Counted from the first letter of the stretch, positions 1 to 5,636 are shown. The stretch is DNA of 5,636 bases from JAGTQI01 sp038868115 (GCA_038868115.1 JAWBXA010000038.1:1-5636), one strand, 5' to 3'. Notes: generated by a model from the sequence alone, not told the origin. A program made the numbers and translations.

Positions 1-2
1 GC

Positions 3-779
3 GTCAAGATTTTGGAGAGGCTTAGGGGTTTGGGGGTTGAGCTTGAGGAAATCCCGTTTCTGCGTGGTGGTTACTGGGTTACGCGTTCAGATTTTTCTGT
101 CGGCGCCACCGTGGAGTATCTTTTGGGCTATTATTCCATCCAAGAGGCTGCGGCTCAAATCCCAGCAGCATTGTTCACAGATTTAAGGGGCAAGACTGTT
201 TTAGATGCTTGTGCCGCTCCAGGCGGCAAGACTGTTCAATTGGCTGACCTGATGGAGAACACCGGCGTCATTGTGGCTTTGGATGTTGATAGGCGAAGGC
301 TCAATGCCTTACAAAATCAGTTGGAGCGTTGCCGTGTAAAAAACACTATTGTTTATAGGTTGGACGCTCGAAAAGCCTCAAAGCTGGGTTTGAAGTTTGA
401 TAGGATACTGCTTGATGTGCCATGTTCCGGCAACTTCGCTGTCGATAAGGGCTGGTTTAGTCGGAGAACGTTGACTGATATTGAGAGAAACGCTAGGCTT
501 CAAAGGGAGATCCTCGCTGAAGCCGCTAAGGTTCTAAAGGAAGACGGCGAAATAGTTTACGCCACATGCTCCCTAGAGCCGGAAGAAGACGAATTAAACA
601 TCGATTGGGCTGTAAAGAATCTAGGCCTTGAAACTGTTGAGATAGAATGCTACGGGGAGGAGGCGCCAACAGAAATTTTCGGCAAAAAGCTGGATGATTC
701 TGTAAGAAATTGTCGCCGCATATGGCCAGGTGAAACTCAAGGCTTTTTTGCCTGCAAACTTAAAAAGCGCAGGAGTTGA
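3..779 (+). CDS. NOL1/NOP2/sun (Fmu) family RNA cytosine-C5 methyltransferase, 5'-truncated by window edge
   Basis: This SAM-dependent enzyme methylates cytosine C5 in tRNA or rRNA. The reading frame stays open to the first base of the window (V-K-I precede the TTG at 12), so that TTG is internal and the true N-terminus lies outside. Counting from the Leu encoded by that TTG, the SAM-binding motif DACAAPGGKT is at about 65-74. The two family cysteines are in PCSGN (Cys138) and ATCSLEPEEDE (Cys186); in this family the TCS-motif Cys is the usual nucleophile and the PCSG Cys helps release product. The C-terminus RIWPGETQGFFACKL is the typical family ending. The 'PCSGN...WF..RTL' form resembles archaeal members. 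The RNA target, tRNA (Trm4-like) or rRNA, cannot be told from this fragment. The stop codon lies 10 nt before the ATG of the Nip7-like gene, so the two are probably co-transcribed. Confidence 0.93.
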   Translation, partial: VKILERLRGLGVELEEIPFLRGGYWVTRSDFSVGATVEYLLGYYSIQEAAAQIPAALFTDLRGKTVLDACAAPGGKTVQLADLMENTGVIVALDVDRRRLNALQNQLERCRVKNTIVYRLDARKASKLGLKFDRILLDVPCSGNFAVDKGWFSRRTLTDIERNARLQREILAEAAKVLKEDGEIVYATCSLEPEEDELNIDWAVKNLGLETVEIECYGEEAPTEIFGKKLDDSVRNCRRIWPGETQGFFACKLKKRRS

Positions 780-789
780 TGAAAGAGCT

Positions 790-1281
790 ATGGCGAAATT
801 TATAGAGGATTTTGCCAAACTTTTCGGTGCAAAACCTAGCTTTGACAAAGATTTAGTGGTTAAAAAGAAAGGTAGGTTTTTCCTGCTGAATCGTAGTCTG
901 AAGACTCTGGTTAAGGGATGCGGAGACTGGCTTTTTGCTGGCACATATCTTGGCAAAGTCGAGAATGGAAGGTTCTCACCAAGTTTTCCCTTGCTTTTTA
1001 TGATCGCAGATCAAGCCAAAAATAGGGTGATTGTTGATAACAAGGCGGCTTGGCTTTTCGTGTGCGGCAGAGACATATTTAAGGAGGGGATATTGGAGAC
1101 TTACGGCTCGAAGGATAGAGGCGCTTACACGTTAGTTTTTAATCGCTACGGCGAGTGCCTCGGCTTTGGTGTAATAGAAAAGAACCTGGACAAAGCGGAA
1201 AGCGGCGTGGTCATCAAAAACATTTTAGATGTTGGAGATTTCCTAAGAAGGGAGCGAAGTACAAAAATTTCAGAGACCTAA
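790..1281 (+). CDS. Nip7-like PUA-domain ribosome biogenesis protein
   Basis: This is a likely homologue of Nip7, an RNA-binding factor for large-subunit assembly in eukaryotes and archaea. Counting from the ATG at 790 (163 aa), residues 1-75 form a pre-PUA region with the GTYLGKV segment (about 51-57), matching the 'LGTCFGKF' stretch of eukaryotic Nip7. The PUA domain follows at about 79-154, with KAAWLFVCGRDIF, then GECLGFGVI, and finally NILDVGDFLRRE, matching the family's 'ADIGEYLRHE' ending. The start is uncertain. ATG 790 avoids overlap with the methyltransferase gene, but aligning from memory with human and Pyrococcus Nip7 suggests about 10 more N-terminal residues. Those could come from TTG 748 (177 aa) or GTG 730 (183 aa), both inside the upstream gene. 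An AGGAG at 771-775 lies 14 nt before the ATG, which is rather far. The stop overlaps the hisS stop on the opposite strand. Confidence 0.85.
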   Translation: MAKFIEDFAKLFGAKPSFDKDLVVKKKGRFFLLNRSLKTLVKGCGDWLFAGTYLGKVENGRFSPSFPLLFMIADQAKNRVIVDNKAAWLFVCGRDIFKEGILETYGSKDRGAYTLVFNRYGECLGFGVIEKNLDKAESGVVIKNILDVGDFLRRERSTKISET

Positions 1282-2576
1282 ATTCCATCAGACTTTATTT
1301 TCTTGGTTAGTTCCTCAATTTCCACTTCGCCTTGTTCTTTTTTTCGCATATCTCTCAGGACAACGGCTCCTTCGCTTAGTTCCCTCTCGCCAACTATTAC
1401 TACGTAGCTTATGCCCCTTCTATCAGCGTCCCCCAAAGCCTTTGTAACTTTCCGCCTCATAACTTCTGTTTCAACGGCTATTCCCTCGTTTCTAAGCATT
1501 TCTGAAATCCTCAAGGCTTCATTGTTCAGTTTCTCATTAACCGGAATAACCATGACCCGTTTTTCCCCTTCAACTGGTAGGCTGGTTTTCTGTTCTTGCA
1601 TGGCAAGCATTATTCTGTCTATTCCATGGGCAACTCCAACGGCCGGCATTGGCTCTCCGCCAAAAAGCTCCACAAGCTTATCATATCTTCCCCCACCAGC
1701 CAGCGCGATGTCTAGTTCTGGCACATAAACCTCAAAAATCATCCCAGTATAATATTCAAGTCCGCGGGCGAAGCCAGCATCCACGATTATGTCCAGCATT
1801 TTCTCTGATTTTCCTACCAATTCAAGAATTTCTCTGAGATTTTTTGATGCTTTTGACGCATCTTCATAATCTTTTACGAGTTTTTCCATTTCGTCCAGAA
1901 TACTTGCAGTTTTGCCACCTTTTAAACCGACCATCTTTCTGAGCGTTTTTAGACAATTATCTGATGAGCCCGCCTTCTTTACAACGCCTAGCGCTTCTTT
2001 ATACTGCTTTTTATCCATAAGTTGCATGACATGGTTTTGGGTTTCTTCCCCAAGTCCTTCGCGGCTTAATATGCCTCTTAAAACGCCAACATGTCCAACT
2101 TTAAAAGTGTAATTTCTTAGTCCTACAGACCTCATTAAGGTGTTTGTCAGTAATAATACTTCGGCGTCGGCTTCTGGTTTTTCAGAACCCATAAGCTCGA
2201 AGTTTGACTGCCAAAACTCCCTAAAGCGTCCCTTCTGTGGTTCATCATATCTATAAAGACTTCCAACACAGAATAGCCTCAACGGTTTGGGCTCGTTTCG
2301 CATTGTTGTAGCTACAAGCCTAGCAACGGAAGCTGTGAATTCCGGTCTTAAGGCGACTTTTCTTCCGCCCAAATCTTCAAATGCATACATTCTTGCGCGA
2401 ACTTCTTCGCCTACTTTTGCCGCAACCAGCTCATAGGACTCTACAACTGGTGTTATTATTTCCCTATATCCGTATAGTTTGGCTGTTTTTCTGGCTTTTT
2501 CCTCTATAAAGCGCATTATTTTTGCTTCTTCTGGTAGAAAGTCTCTCATTCCACGGACTGTTTTGTAGGCGCTCAT
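1278..2576 (-). CDS. hisS: Histidyl-tRNA synthetase (class II)
   Basis: This enzyme charges tRNA-His with histidine in the cytoplasm. The 432-residue protein is full length for the family. It opens with the typical RGMRDFLPEEA (8-18). Class II motif 1 lies around ITPVVESYEL (41-50), followed by the ATP/histidine pocket segment LRPEFTASVAR (76-86). Motif 2 is at about 103-128 with RYDEPQKGRFREFWQ. The HisRS-specific signature RGLEYYTGMIFEVY begins at Arg271, the position of the catalytic arginine. Motif 3 is AGGGRYDKL...GVAHGIDR (293-321). The anticodon-binding domain follows at about 338-425. An in-frame TGA lies 9 nt upstream of the ATG, so this is the most upstream start. No strong Shine-Dalgarno is seen, only GTGA about 6 nt upstream. 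It is the last gene of the mtnA-endA-hisS set, 30 nt after the EndA-family gene. All signature residues are present. Confidence 0.98.
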   Translation of the reverse strand: MSAYKTVRGMRDFLPEEAKIMRFIEEKARKTAKLYGYREIITPVVESYELVAAKVGEEVRARMYAFEDLGGRKVALRPEFTASVARLVATTMRNEPKPLRLFCVGSLYRYDEPQKGRFREFWQSNFELMGSEKPEADAEVLLLTNTLMRSVGLRNYTFKVGHVGVLRGILSREGLGEETQNHVMQLMDKKQYKEALGVVKKAGSSDNCLKTLRKMVGLKGGKTASILDEMEKLVKDYEDASKASKNLREILELVGKSEKMLDIIVDAGFARGLEYYTGMIFEVYVPELDIALAGGGRYDKLVELFGGEPMPAVGVAHGIDRIMLAMQEQKTSLPVEGEKRVMVIPVNEKLNNEALRISEMLRNEGIAVETEVMRRKVTKALGDADRRGISYVVIVGERELSEGAVVLRDMRKKEQGEVEIEELTKKIKSDGI

Positions 2577-2606
2577 AACTGTTCACGGTTTAGGCTTATG
2601 TTTCTT

Positions 2607-3167
2607 TTATGGTAAGGTTAATTGTGAAACGGAATAGTAAACTATTTCGCCTCTTCGGCTCATGACAGCCAAAATAAGCTCCTTTTTTAGGCTTTGACAC
2701 TGCCTCATTATTTGGACCAACTCTTCTATTGTTATTGGTTTGCCCTCTTGGAGGCTTATGACTAGGTATTTAGCTGCGTCCCTCCCATACTCGCCTCTTT
2801 CATAGACTCTAAAGTCTACACTCATGCCGAAGCCCTCGCGAACAACGTATCCACGGCTTCTAAGGTCTCTGTAAACCATATACTTAGCCCAAGCGTTCTT
2901 GTCTGTTTTTTCAGCGGCTTGCAGAAGTTGCTGAAAGTCTATTTCTCCGCCCTTCTCGTCTACGACTAAAATTAAGCCCTTATCCAGGAGATGAAGTGTC
3001 TCGTAAAAGTTTAGGAGAAGCCCGCCATTTTCATCTATGCCGTAGCCCTTTGCTTTAAACTCATCCATTCTCTGTTTGTCAGTTATTTTCACTCCTCTTT
3101 CGGTTAATGTTCCCTTAATTTTTGTTTCTTGGCATGTTGGCTGCGGCGGCTCTTTGCTCTTGCTCAT
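2607..3167 (-). CDS. tRNA-splicing endonuclease (EndA) family protein lacking the catalytic histidine
   Basis: The archaeal enzyme cuts introns at the bulge-helix-bulge of pre-tRNAs. At 186 aa, the length matches a single-unit EndA (the Methanocaldococcus jannaschii protein is 179 aa). The N-terminal domain is about 15-88. The catalytic-type domain begins near 94 with KYMVYRDLRSRGYVVREGFG and ends with EIVYYSVSQL. Aligned from memory with the M. jannaschii triad Tyr115-His125-Lys156, Tyr122 (in VYERG) and Lys162 (in SLKKELIL) are conserved. The His position is Ala131, in GRDAAKYLV. The only His in the protein is His59, in the N-terminal domain. This fits a structural beta subunit of an (alpha beta)2 endonuclease, with a catalytic partner elsewhere, or an enzyme with altered chemistry. 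The ATG is 5 nt after the mtnA stop, so the gene is probably translated from the same mRNA; no Shine-Dalgarno is evident. The first 14 residues look like a short, poorly conserved extension. Confidence 0.9.
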   Translation of the reverse strand: MSKSKEPPQPTCQETKIKGTLTERGVKITDKQRMDEFKAKGYGIDENGGLLLNFYETLHLLDKGLILVVDEKGGEIDFQQLLQAAEKTDKNAWAKYMVYRDLRSRGYVVREGFGMSVDFRVYERGEYGRDAAKYLVISLQEGKPITIEELVQIMRQCQSLKKELILAVMSRRGEIVYYSVSQLTLP

Positions 3168-3172
3168 AGGGC

Positions 3173-4192
3173 TTAACCGTGCCGGCTTATTTTTGCCAAA
3201 TCTTCCTTATATAGAATGCCTTCTTCGCAGATGACTGCAGTCACGTATTTTATTGGCGTGATGTCAAACGCTGGATTTAAGACCGGAATACCTTCCGGGG
3301 CTATCCGCTCAGAACCTACGCATATCACTTCTTCTGGGTTTCGCTCTTCTATGGTTATGTCTAAAGCTTTGTGGGCTAGGTCAAATGTTGATTTTGGGGC
3401 TGCCACATAAAATGGTATGTCGTGTTCTTTTGCTAGAACAGCTATCTGGTAGGTTCCAATTTTGTTGATCACTGCATCCTGCACTATTCTGTCGGCTCCA
3501 ACAATAACATTGTCAACCATACGCTTATACATGATATATCCAACCATGGTGTCGCTTATCAAGGTGACTTGTATGCCGTCCCGCTTAAGCTCGTAGGCTG
3601 TTAGGCGGGCGCCTTGCAGCTTCGGTCTGGTTTCAGTGGCAATAACACTGACCCTTTTGCCTTGTTCCACGGCTGCCCTAATAATGCCTAGGGCTGTTCC
3701 ATAGTCTACTGTGGCTAGTGCCCCAGCATTACAATGCGTCAACACCGTGTCTCCATCATTTATTAGGGTGGCTCCATGCCTTCCAATTGAACGGTTTGCC
3801 ATAACATCCTCTTCAGCTATTTTGTTTGCCTCTTCAATGATGAAGGCGGCTAAATCTTCCGCGCTCCCCTGAAAAGTTTTAGCCTTTATTAGGATTCTTT
3901 CAACAGCCCAGAATAGGTTAACGCCAGTTGGTCTAGTTCCCCGCAGTGTTTCCGCTGCTTTTTCCAGTTCTTGGATGAGCTCCTCTTTTCGTCGTGTCTT
4001 TGAATGGTAGGCTGTCAGCGCCAAGGCGTAGGCTGCGGCAACCCCGATTAGTGGGGCGCCTCTAATCTTCATGGCTTTTATGGCTTCGGCCACTTCGCTA
4101 CAACTTTTTAACTCTAGAAACTCAGTTTTATGGGGAAGCTTCATCTGGTCTATTGTTACAACTGTTCCGCTGCGCCACATTATGGTTCTCAT
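3173..4192 (-). CDS. mtnA: S-methyl-5-thioribose-1-phosphate isomerase
   Basis: MtnA converts 5-methylthioribose-1-phosphate to 5-methylthioribulose-1-phosphate in methionine salvage. The 339-aa protein is full length for the family. Diagnostic segments in order are IRGAPLIGVAAAYALAL (43-59), RPTGVNLFWAVER (87-99), THCNAGALATVDYGTALGII (152-171) with the catalytic-type Cys154, ETRPKLQGARLTAYEL (187-202), VGADRI (231-236) with the catalytic-type Asp234, NKIGTYQIAVLAKEH (243-257), FYVAAPKSTFD (261-271) and NPAFDITP (306-313). The THCNAGALAT motif separates it from archaeal ribose-1,5-bisphosphate isomerase, which reads 'THCHSKAA' there, and from aIF2B subunits. The ATG has a GGGAG sequence 9 nt upstream and the N-terminus MRTIMWRSG is typical. 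It is the first gene of the leftward operon, transcribed from the divergent intergenic region. Confidence 0.96.
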   Translation of the reverse strand: MRTIMWRSGTVVTIDQMKLPHKTEFLELKSCSEVAEAIKAMKIRGAPLIGVAAAYALALTAYHSKTRRKEELIQELEKAAETLRGTRPTGVNLFWAVERILIKAKTFQGSAEDLAAFIIEEANKIAEEDVMANRSIGRHGATLINDGDTVLTHCNAGALATVDYGTALGIIRAAVEQGKRVSVIATETRPKLQGARLTAYELKRDGIQVTLISDTMVGYIMYKRMVDNVIVGADRIVQDAVINKIGTYQIAVLAKEHDIPFYVAAPKSTFDLAHKALDITIEERNPEEVICVGSERIAPEGIPVLNPAFDITPIKYVTAVICEEGILYKEDLAKISRHG

Positions 4193-4201
4193 TTGGCTTT
4201 T

Positions 4202-4206
4202 CTCCC
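4202..4206 (-). promoter_or_regulatory. Shine-Dalgarno of mtnA
   Basis: On the - strand GGGAG lies 9 nt before the mtnA ATG, matching the archaeal anti-Shine-Dalgarno over GGAG. It supports the chosen start. It is clearer than anything upstream of the two following genes in this operon. Confidence 0.6.
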
Positions 4207-4265
4207 TTTGCGTCCGCTAACCGTTTATGCCAGAATGGGTATAAATCTTGTTAGACATGTGGAAG

Positions 4266-4269
4266 GGAG
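4266..4269 (+). promoter_or_regulatory. Shine-Dalgarno-like GGAG before the TTG start at 4282
   Basis: GGAG lies 12 nt upstream of the TTG codon, within a purine-rich run GGAAGGGAGA (4261-4270). The spacing is slightly long. It matters because TTG 4282 is the only plausible upstream start: an in-frame TAG at 4252-4254 closes the frame and no ATG or GTG lies between. Confidence 0.45.
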
Positions 4270-4281
4270 ATAGCGAAAAGT

Positions 4282-4992
4282 TTGAAGAGGGAGAGCCTCC
4301 AAACTCTTGTTGAAAGGCTTGGAACGCGGTATTCTGAAATTTTGGGCATAGACCTAAAAAGCCAAAGGGAGGAGGAGATTTTCAAGTGGTTTTTTGCTTC
4401 CATACTTTTTGGTGCGCCTATAACAGAAACTTCCGTTATAAAAACCTACAAGTGCTTTGAAAAATACGGCGTTTTAACTCCTCAAAAGATTCTGAAAACA
4501 GGTTGGGAAGGCTTGGTTCGAATTCTGGACGAGGGAAGCTACACGCGTTATGACTTCAAAACGGCTGACAAGCTTCTCGAGGTTATGCGAAACTTAACTG
4601 GCAAGTATGGCGGAAAGCTAACCACCATCTATGAGGAAGCCCGCGACCATGCGGATTTAGAAGAGAAGCTTAAAGATTCAGGGAAGGGTGTCGGCGACGT
4701 GACGGTCAGCATATTTTTAAGAGAGTTACGCGACGTTTGGGAGAAAGCCGAGCCGAAGCCAACAAGCCTCGTCATAATGGCGGCTAGGAACCTCGGAATA
4801 ATCGATAAGAAGGCTCCAAAAGAGGTTTTGCAGCAACTCGAAAATTTTTGGGCTGAAAATGCGGTGTCTGGCAAGTCCTTCATAAACTTTGAAACTGCAC
4901 TGCTTCGTCTAGGCAAAAACTACTGTAGAAAGGATAAGTGCACTGCTTGTCCCGTTAAGGCGGATTGCAAACGCCACGCTACGGGGGCTTAA
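4282..4992 (+). CDS. Endonuclease III-like HhH-GPD family protein with C-terminal Fe-S type cysteine cluster
   Basis: This 236-aa protein has the architecture of the endonuclease III base-excision-repair glycosylases. An N-terminal helical segment, WFFASILFGAPITETSV (36-52), corresponds to the 'LLIAVLLSAQATD' helix. A helix-hairpin-helix sits at about 130-150 around KGVGDVTVSIFLREL. The C-terminal cluster is Cys215, Cys220, Cys223 and Cys229. Two points are odd. Where endonuclease III has catalytic Lys in GVGRKTA, this protein has GVGDVTV. The VDTH segment carrying the catalytic Asp aligns with KPTS (159-162), so neither residue is present. The cysteine spacing is C-x4-C-x2-C-x5-C rather than the usual x6-x2-x5. 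It is therefore a divergent subfamily: either a monofunctional glycosylase using other residues or a DNA-binding protein. I would not call it nth. The start is TTG, forced by an upstream in-frame stop. It is divergent from mtnA, and its end overlaps the next gene. Confidence 0.85.
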   Translation: MKRESLQTLVERLGTRYSEILGIDLKSQREEEIFKWFFASILFGAPITETSVIKTYKCFEKYGVLTPQKILKTGWEGLVRILDEGSYTRYDFKTADKLLEVMRNLTGKYGGKLTTIYEEARDHADLEEKLKDSGKGVGDVTVSIFLRELRDVWEKAEPKPTSLVIMAARNLGIIDKKAPKEVLQQLENFWAENAVSGKSFINFETALLRLGKNYCRKDKCTACPVKADCKRHATGA

Positions 4993-5636
4993 TGTAAGTT
5001 ACAACTTCTATTGGGCATTCTTCTGAAAGCTTTAGTCGCTTCCTCCACTCGTCGCCTATAGCTATGAGGGAGAAAATCCCAGAAATTTCAGCCTTCGCCT
5101 TACGTACGAGATTGACTAGGGCTGCTTGTGTCTCCCCAGTCTTAATCATATCATCCACTATTAGGACGCTGTCCCGCTTTTTGATGGCTTCCTTTGGAAC
5201 ATAAAGCGTAATTGTTACGCCGGAATCCCTAAGCACAAATGTTTCTTCAAGAAATTCTTTAACGCCAACCTCCTTGCTTCTCTTGGCTATAACAAGGTTT
5301 ACGCCTAGAGCGTTTGCCACCATAGTTGCCAATGGGATTCCGTCAACCGCCGCAGTAAACACTTTTGTAACTCGTTTTCCAGCAAAATTTGCAAGAGCAT
5401 GATTAGCCGCTTGCTGGAGAATGTTAAAATCTCCAATAATCTCGGTGTTATCAAAATAACCATCCTCGTTAAACTTTATTCTGTTCCGAAGCTCGTTTTC
5501 CAAACCCACAAATTTTGATAAGACTTTCCAGAGTTGTTTTGCTCTGGCAGTGTTGGGCAAAACGTGTCCTTTGGCGTATCTGCTTAGAACCGTTACTGGC
5601 AAGCCTGTTTTTGCTGACAACTCGCGGTATGTGATG
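4979..5636 (-). CDS. HTH-phosphoribosyltransferase fusion, probable nucleotide-responsive regulator, N-terminus cut by window edge
   Basis: The frame is open to the window edge: I-T-Y-R-E precede the TTG at 5620, so that TTG is an internal Leu and the true start lies outside. The visible N-terminus, TYRELSAKTGLPVTVLSRYA, looks like a Cro/C1-type helix-turn-helix. Counting from the TTG codon, a type I phosphoribosyltransferase domain spans about 65-213. FTAAVDGIPLATMVANALGV (88-107) resembles adenine/orotate PRTases. The PRPP-binding loop is VLIVDDMIKTGETQAAL (152-168), with the acidic pair Asp156-Asp157 and the TGET turn. The combination of DNA-binding and PRPP/nucleotide-binding domains recalls archaeal regulators such as haloarchaeal GfcR and, by analogy, bacterial PurR. 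An enzymatic role in purine or pyrimidine salvage is also possible. The ligand and target genes cannot be read from the window. The last 14 nt overlap the HhH-GPD gene on the other strand. Confidence 0.85.
   Translation of the reverse strand, partial: ITYRELSAKTGLPVTVLSRYAKGHVLPNTARAKQLWKVLSKFVGLENELRNRIKFNEDGYFDNTEIIGDFNILQQAANHALANFAGKRVTKVFTAAVDGIPLATMVANALGVNLVIAKRSKEVGVKEFLEETFVLRDSGVTITLYVPKEAIKKRDSVLIVDDMIKTGETQAALVNLVRKAKAEISGIFSLIAIGDEWRKRLKLSEECPIEVVTYIKPP

Larger units (their letters stand above)
4193..4281. promoter_or_regulatory. Divergent intergenic promoter region between mtnA operon and HhH-GPD gene
   Basis: This 89-nt gap is the only clearly non-coding stretch of any size in the window, and it separates two divergent transcription units. 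A TATA-box-like element at 4239-4247 reads GTATAAATC on + and GATTTATAC on -. A second AT element, TTTATGC, is at 4224-4230. Assuming the usual archaeal spacing of about 25 nt from box A to the start site, the - strand reading puts the mtnA start near 4217, with a leader of about 24 nt that includes its Shine-Dalgarno. For the rightward gene, TTTATGC would give a leader of about 30 nt, whereas TATAAAT would leave only about 12 nt. Assignments are inferred from sequence alone. Confidence 0.5.

Noticed and set aside
12..14. TTG at 12 and TTG at 5618-5620 as true start codons of the two edge genes
   Set aside because: Both frames continue to the window edge with family-like residues (VKI before the first, ITYRE before the second), so these are internal leucines of truncated genes.
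621..956. Open frame on the - strand across the methyltransferase/nip7 junction
   Set aside because: It lies entirely antisense to two recognisable genes, its translation resembles no family, and it is basic and low in structure-like patterns. It is a shadow frame.
1291..1302. T-rich stretch CTTTATTTTCTT downstream of nip7 as a possible archaeal terminator
   Set aside because: It is broken by other bases and lies inside the hisS coding sequence (Lys-rich C-terminus on the other strand), so the signal cannot be separated from codon use.
1411..2112. Several + strand open frames inside hisS
   Set aside because: hisS is a full-length, motif-complete gene on the other strand. These frames have serine/proline-rich translations typical of antisense shadows.
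2584..2600. Partial similarity (CACGGTT...AG.C...ATG) between this + strand stretch and the - strand junction before the EndA-family gene
   Set aside because: About 13 of 17 bases match but in opposite genetic contexts, and no third copy is found. It is too weak to call a repeat.
3173..4192. Ribose-1,5-bisphosphate isomerase or aIF2B subunit instead of MtnA
   Set aside because: The THCNAGALAT, GYGTALG-like and VNLFWAVER segments and the 339-aa length fit MtnA. The archaeal R15P isomerase has a different sequence after THC.
4629..4916. - strand open frame inside the HhH-GPD gene
   Set aside because: It is antisense to a well-supported coding region and shows no recognisable domain.
4993..5003. 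Perfect 11-base palindrome TGTAAGTTACA just after the HhH-GPD stop codon
   Set aside because: It is short, AT-rich, without a following T-run, and lies within the coding end of the HTH-PRTase gene. Chance is sufficient.

Overview
The window looks like chromosomal DNA from a gene-dense archaeon. The supporting genes are an archaeal-type NOL1/NOP2/sun RNA m5C methyltransferase next to a Nip7-like PUA protein, a tRNA-splicing endonuclease (EndA) family protein, an archaeal-style HisRS, and a phosphoribosyltransferase fused to an N-terminal helix-turn-helix. A member of the TACK group (for example Bathyarchaeia-like) is my best guess. That is inference from gene content and style, not a phylogenetic placement. 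Base composition looks moderate, TTG is used as a start codon, and genes are packed or overlapping. I see no phage, transposon, CRISPR or RNA gene.

Layout, left to right. (1) On the + strand, a 5'-truncated RNA m5C methyltransferase gene (to 779) is followed directly by a nip7-like gene (to 1281). (2) On the - strand there is a compact three-gene set read from right to left: mtnA (4192-3173), an EndA-family gene (3167-2607) and hisS (2576-1278). The gaps are 5 and 30 nt, so this is probably one transcript. hisS ends tail-to-tail with nip7 and overlaps it by 4 nt. (3) An 89-nt divergent intergenic region (4193-4281) holds TATA-like elements and Shine-Dalgarno-like sequences for mtnA and for the gene on its right. 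(4) On the + strand, 4282-4992 encodes an endonuclease III-like HhH-GPD protein with a C-terminal four-cysteine cluster. (5) On the - strand, 4979 to the window edge encodes an HTH-phosphoribosyltransferase regulator whose N-terminus is cut off. It overlaps the preceding gene tail-to-tail by 14 nt.

Functionally, most of the window is RNA maturation and translation: rRNA/tRNA methylation, ribosome assembly, tRNA intron splicing and tRNA-His charging. Methionine salvage (MtnA) shares the tRNA operon. The two least conventional proteins are the EndA-family protein, which has Ala where the catalytic His should be, and the HhH-GPD protein, which lacks both the catalytic Lys and Asp of endonuclease III and has a shortened Cys spacing. 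I found no convincing new multi-gene system. These two residue-level departures are the best leads.
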